A stretch of DNA of 64,000 bases, from contig NZ_WEGH01000006.1 of NCBI RefSeq assembly GCF_009604375.1, forward strand, positions 372,001 through 436,000. Reading direction: 5' to 3'. The notes under the pieces were generated by a model. That model had not been told where the DNA came from. It saw only the letters and a list, made by a program, of their open reading frames with translations, and searched no databases. Below, piece by piece: positions 61,405 to 64,000 of this stretch; within the stretch, counting starts at the first letter, position 1; each line of letters starts with the position of its first letter. The translations under genes and the position numbers were made by a program. This DNA comes from Actinomadura macrotermitis (lineage in GTDB: Bacteria > Actinomycetota > Actinomycetes > Streptosporangiales > Streptosporangiaceae).

Positions 61405-61971
61405 GTGGGAAGACCCGCCAAGTTCGACACCGACCAGATCCTGGACGCGGCGCTGGCCATCGTGGCCGAGGCCGGTCCGGCCTCGGCCACGATGGGGGCG
61501 GTCGCCGCCCGCGCGGGTGCCCCGACCGGCTCGGTCTACCACCGGTTCGGCTCGCGGGACCTGCTGCTCGCGGCGCTGTGGCTGCGGTGCGTGCGGCTGT
61601 TCCAGGAGGGCTTCCTGGCCGCGCTGGCCGCAGGGGACGCCGAGGCCGCCGCGCTGCACACCCCCCGGTGGTGCCGGGAACATCCCGCCGAGGCGGCCGT
61701 GCTGCTCCTGCACCGCCGCGAGGACCTGCTGGCCCGCTGGCCCGACGAGCTCGGCGACGACCTGGCCTCGGTCAACTCCCGCGTGGGGGCCGCATTGCAC
61801 GCCTTCGCCACCGAACGTCCGGAACTCGACCTCGACCGCCTGATCTTCGCGCTGGTCGACGTCCCCTACGGCGCGGTCCACCGGCATCTGGTGGAACGGC
61901 GCTCGCCCCCGCCCACGGTCGACGACCTCGTCCTCGCCGCCTGCCGCGCCGTACTGCCGCGCTCGTCCTGA
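61405..61971 (+). CDS. TetR/AcrR family transcriptional regulator
   Basis: 188-residue repressor with GTG start. HTH at about 9-55 (DTDQILDAALAIVAEAGPASATMGAVAARAGAPTGSVYHRFGSRDLLLAALW). The C-terminal domain is short (LLHRREDLLARWPDELGDDLASVNSRVGAALHAFA). It likely binds the large palindrome immediately upstream and controls itself and the divergent SnoaL-like gene. Confidence 0.92.
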   Translation: MGRPAKFDTDQILDAALAIVAEAGPASATMGAVAARAGAPTGSVYHRFGSRDLLLAALWLRCVRLFQEGFLAALAAGDAEAAALHTPRWCREHPAEAAVLLLHRREDLLARWPDELGDDLASVNSRVGAALHAFATERPELDLDRLIFALVDVPYGAVHRHLVERRSPPPTVDDLVLAACRAVLPRSS

Positions 61972-62001
61972 GGTGCGGGCGGGGACCAGGTCGCCGTGTC
62001 C

Positions 62002-62427
62002 TCAGAAGGACATCTCCTTGGTCTGGGTGAGGCGGATGTGGTTGCCGGACGGGTCGCGGAAGGACGCGTCGATGCCGTACGGCTCCTCGGTGGGCTCCTC
62101 GACGAACTCCACGCCCCGCGCGACCAGCTCCTTGTGCGCGGCGCGGCAGTCGTCGGTGGCCAGGAAGACCGTCCCGGCGAAGCCCTTGGCGGTCAGTTCC
62201 CGGACCTGCGCGGCGGTCGCCTCGTCCATGATCGGCTGGCCGGGCACCGTCATCAGCACGATGCCCATGCCCTCGCGGCCGGGCGGGCCGACCTCCAGCC
62301 AGCGGAAGCCCCCCATCTCGGGCGGGCTGACGTCGACGCGCACCTCCATGCCGAGCTTGCGGGTGTAGAACTCCAGCGCCTCGTCCTGGTCGTGCACCCA
62401 GAGCTGCGTACTGGAAACAGTGATCAT
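62002..62427 (-). CDS. VOC family protein
   Basis: 141-residue glyoxalase-fold protein. STQLWVHDQDEALEFYTRKLGMEVRVDVSPPEMGGFRWLEVGPPG and VFLATDDCRAAHKELVARGVEFVEEPTEEPYGIDASFRDPSGNHIRLTQ are the two halves of the fold, and GGAGGTTCCG lies before the ATG. It is downstream of an AraC-type regulator on the same strand (23 nt), the common AraC-VOC pair of actinobacteria, suggesting the regulator controls or senses the substrate of this protein. Confidence 0.9.
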   Translation of the reverse strand: MITVSSTQLWVHDQDEALEFYTRKLGMEVRVDVSPPEMGGFRWLEVGPPGREGMGIVLMTVPGQPIMDEATAAQVRELTAKGFAGTVFLATDDCRAAHKELVARGVEFVEEPTEEPYGIDASFRDPSGNHIRLTQTKEMSF

Positions 62428-62450
62428 CGGAACCTCCGTGGAATCGGTGG

Positions 62451-62894
62451 TCACGACGCTACGGCGCTGTCCCTGGGGGCGTCTTCTCGAAACGTCCGGT
62501 TCTTCGGGCGCCCGTAAATGCGCCGCATGCACGCCGGAACCCGGGCCCGCGCCGCGGCGGGCGGGAACGAGGCCCGGTACACCGTCGGCGTCATGCCGTA
62601 CACGCGCCCGAAGCTGGTGGTGAACGAGCCGGTGCTCTGCAGGCCGACCCGCAGGCAGATCTCGGTGACCGTCCAGTCGGTGTCGCGCAGCAGCGCGGCG
62701 GCCCGCTCCAGCCGCCGGGTGAGCAGGTAGGCGTGCGGGGACTCGCCGAACGCGCGCCGGAACTCCTGGCTGAAGTGCCCGCGCGACAGGCCGGCGGCGC
62801 GGGCGAGGTCGGCGACGGTCAGCGGCTCGAAGTACCGTCCGTCCGCCAGGTCCTTGGCGCGCAGCAGGTGCCGCGCCGGTGGAACGAAGGCCAT
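62451..62894 (-). CDS. AraC family transcriptional regulator (HTH only)
   Basis: 147-residue protein consisting essentially of the double AraC HTH (about 20-115: FEPLTVADLARAAGLSRGHFSQEFRRAFGESPHAYLLTRRLERAAALLRDTDWTVTEICLRVGLQSTGSFTTSFGRVYGMTPTVYRA). The N-terminal effector domain is absent, so it may respond through another protein or bind constitutively. The C-terminus is basic. The start at 62894 has only a weak Shine-Dalgarno. It forms an operon with the VOC gene downstream. Confidence 0.9.
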   Translation of the reverse strand: MAFVPPARHLLRAKDLADGRYFEPLTVADLARAAGLSRGHFSQEFRRAFGESPHAYLLTRRLERAAALLRDTDWTVTEICLRVGLQSTGSFTTSFGRVYGMTPTVYRASFPPAAARARVPACMRRIYGRPKNRTFREDAPRDSAVAS

Positions 62895-62976
62895 GTCCGC
62901 CAGTATTGCGCGCCGGACGAACGCCGGAGGCGCCCCGCACGTCCTACTCTGTGACATCGCGACCGAAGAATCCGGG

Positions 62977-63732
62977 GTGGACGTGATCATCGCTAGTGGC
63001 ACCGACCTGTTCGACCGTTTGACCGGCACCCAGCCGGCCCCGCCCTGGTGGCTGGTGATCCTGGTCGGGCTGCTCGCGCTCGGCACCGTCCTGCACGGCC
63101 GCACCTGGCGGATCGCGCGCAACGTGGTCACCATCGCGCACGAGGGCGGGCACGCGCTGATCGCGCTCGTCACCGGCCGCAAGCTGGACGGGATCAAGCT
63201 GCACTCCGACACCTCGGGCGTCACCGTCTCGCGCGGCAAGCCGCACGGGCCCGGCATGGTGTTCACCGCGATGGCCGGCTACCTCACGCCGCCGCTGCTC
63301 GGCCTGCTGTTCGCCGCGCTGCTCGCGGCGGGCCGCATCACCTTGATGCTGTGGTTCTCCCTCGCCCTGCTCGGCGCCATGCTGGTGATGATCCGCAACG
63401 TCTACGGCGCGGTGTCGGTGCTGGTCACCGGCGCGGTGGTGTTCGGGGTGTCCTGGCTGGCCGGGCCCACGCTGCAGGCCGCGTTCGCCTACCTGGCCGC
63501 CTGGTTCCTGCTGTTCGCCGCGACCCGCCCGGTGATCGAGCTGCAGCGGACCCGGGCCCAGCAGATGCGGGCCCGCTCGATGTACCTGTCCTCCGACGCC
63601 GACCAGCTCGCCCACCTGACGGGCGTCCCGGGCCTCACCTGGGTCGCGCTGTTCATCGCGGTCGCGCTCGGCTCCCTGGCCCTCGGCGGCCTCCTGCTGG
63701 CCCCCGACACCGCCTCGCTGCCCGGCCTCTAA
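62977..63732 (+). CDS. M50 family metallopeptidase
   Basis: 251-residue membrane protein of the M50B-like group. A short N-terminus and helix (about 22-41) are followed by the zinc motif H55EGGH59 (VTIAHEGGHALIALVTGRKLDGIKLHSDTSGVT), then five or six further helices. A second-site NPDG-type motif is not obvious. The family cleaves transmembrane substrates, yet many actinobacterial members of this size have no known target. GTG start (62977), with GTG 62983 as alternative. Its stop overlaps the convergent stop at 63729 (CTAA). It is divergent from the AraC-VOC operon. Confidence 0.88.
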   Translation: MDVIIASGTDLFDRLTGTQPAPPWWLVILVGLLALGTVLHGRTWRIARNVVTIAHEGGHALIALVTGRKLDGIKLHSDTSGVTVSRGKPHGPGMVFTAMAGYLTPPLLGLLFAALLAAGRITLMLWFSLALLGAMLVMIRNVYGAVSVLVTGAVVFGVSWLAGPTLQAAFAYLAAWFLLFAATRPVIELQRTRAQQMRARSMYLSSDADQLAHLTGVPGLTWVALFIAVALGSLALGGLLLAPDTASLPGL

Positions 63733-64000
63733 AGGTGCCGGCGGCGCAGGTGGGCGAGGGCCCGCTCATCGGCCGCCGTGCCCCGGTCGGCCAGCCGATC
63801 GGCGATGCGCTCGAGCACGGGCCGCTTCTTGTTGCCGGCGTACTTGAACTTGGCCCGCACCCCGGTGACGGTCAGCTCCAGGCCCCGGATGCCCGGCAGC
63901 ACCCGCCGGTCGGGGTCGGCCAGGTCCACGGGCAGCCGCGCCGAACCGGGCTCGAAGTGCGCGAGCTGGGCGTTCAGGATCGCGGCCTTCTCCGCGTCCC
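63729..64000 (-). CDS. FMN-binding (PaiB-like) protein, C-terminal fragment
   Basis: Only about 90 C-terminal residues are visible; the gene continues beyond the right edge. The piece starting EKAAILNAQLAHFEPG and including LPGIRGLELTVTGVRAKFKYAGNKK resembles the C-terminus of FMN-binding negative transcriptional regulators or related split-barrel flavoproteins in actinobacteria. The assignment is tentative because the diagnostic N-terminal barrel is missing. Confidence 0.5.
   Translation of the reverse strand, partial: DAEKAAILNAQLAHFEPGSARLPVDLADPDRRVLPGIRGLELTVTGVRAKFKYAGNKKRPVLERIADRLADRGTAADERALAHLRRRHL

Overview
The window is about 72-74 percent GC by eye, and nearly every open frame uses G or C at third positions. 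It carries WYL, PadR and TetR regulators, F420-type oxidoreductases, PASTA proteins, Ser/Thr kinases and DUF1707/DUF58/DUF5996 proteins. This points to a chromosomal segment of a filamentous actinobacterium, most likely from the Streptosporangiales (Thermomonosporaceae, Actinomadura-like). The genus is inference from gene content. I see no rRNA, tRNA, CRISPR array, prophage or intact insertion sequence. Genes are tightly packed and no gene-free stretch exceeds about 250 bases (the largest is 9518-9768, where I see nothing convincing).

Layout. 1-9.5 kb: the end of a secreted phospholipase C, two VOC proteins divergent from a WYL regulator, a Uma2 nuclease, an acyl-CoA dehydrogenase, an ADP-ribosylglycohydrolase, a PPOX/F420 protein, a PadR-FAD monooxygenase operon, an enoyl-CoA hydratase and a class II aldolase. 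9.7-21.6 kb: an ACT protein, then a co-directional cassette of GrpE-like protein, lidless Hsp70, a large FN3-like scaffold, a zinc-ribbon GTPase, a GAP1-type protein, a membrane-anchored zinc-ribbon GTPase and, after a gap, a PASTA protein. This is the most interesting locus in the window: it matches the computationally predicted double-GTPase/GAP1 conflict-type systems of multicellular bacteria, for which I know of no experimental function.

21.6-30.5 kb: a nitroreductase, a Bcr-type exporter and TetR regulator, an HtrA-like protease, and a catabolic island with two phosphotriesterase-family enzymes, a P450, a PhyH dioxygenase and an LLM flavoenzyme. 30.5-41.5 kb: a large ATPase-LuxR regulator, a YdeP-like molybdoenzyme, a DUF1707 protein, a NIPSNAP-like protein, TetR and alcohol dehydrogenase, an ECF sigma factor between two tiny membrane proteins, an acyl-CoA dehydrogenase and a secreted lipase. 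41.7-48.3 kb: a TetR/DHA2 efflux pair, an alpha-methylacyl-CoA racemase, a membrane protein with a sigma-like N-terminus and a carotenoid oxygenase.

48.5-59 kb: a Ser/Thr kinase with an extracytoplasmic FN3-like tail, an acyltransferase, a DUF5996 protein and an operon of FN3/beta-propeller membrane protein, MoxR ATPase, DUF58 protein and a transglutaminase-fold protein whose catalytic triad is missing. 59-64 kb: a secreted S15-type hydrolase, a SnoaL-like protein and TetR around a 34-bp palindrome, a VOC/AraC pair, an M50 protease and the end of an FMN-binding protein.

Regulation. A 20-bp operator-like motif (consensus WAYCWAGC-AAKC-GYTDGGTT, one weaker member) recurs before an acyl-CoA dehydrogenase, an enoyl-CoA hydratase, the divergent LLM/PhyH promoters and the NIPSNAP-like gene. 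This suggests a dispersed acyl-CoA or xenobiotic catabolic regulon under one TetR-type regulator. Many regulator genes also have a private palindrome in their divergent promoter.
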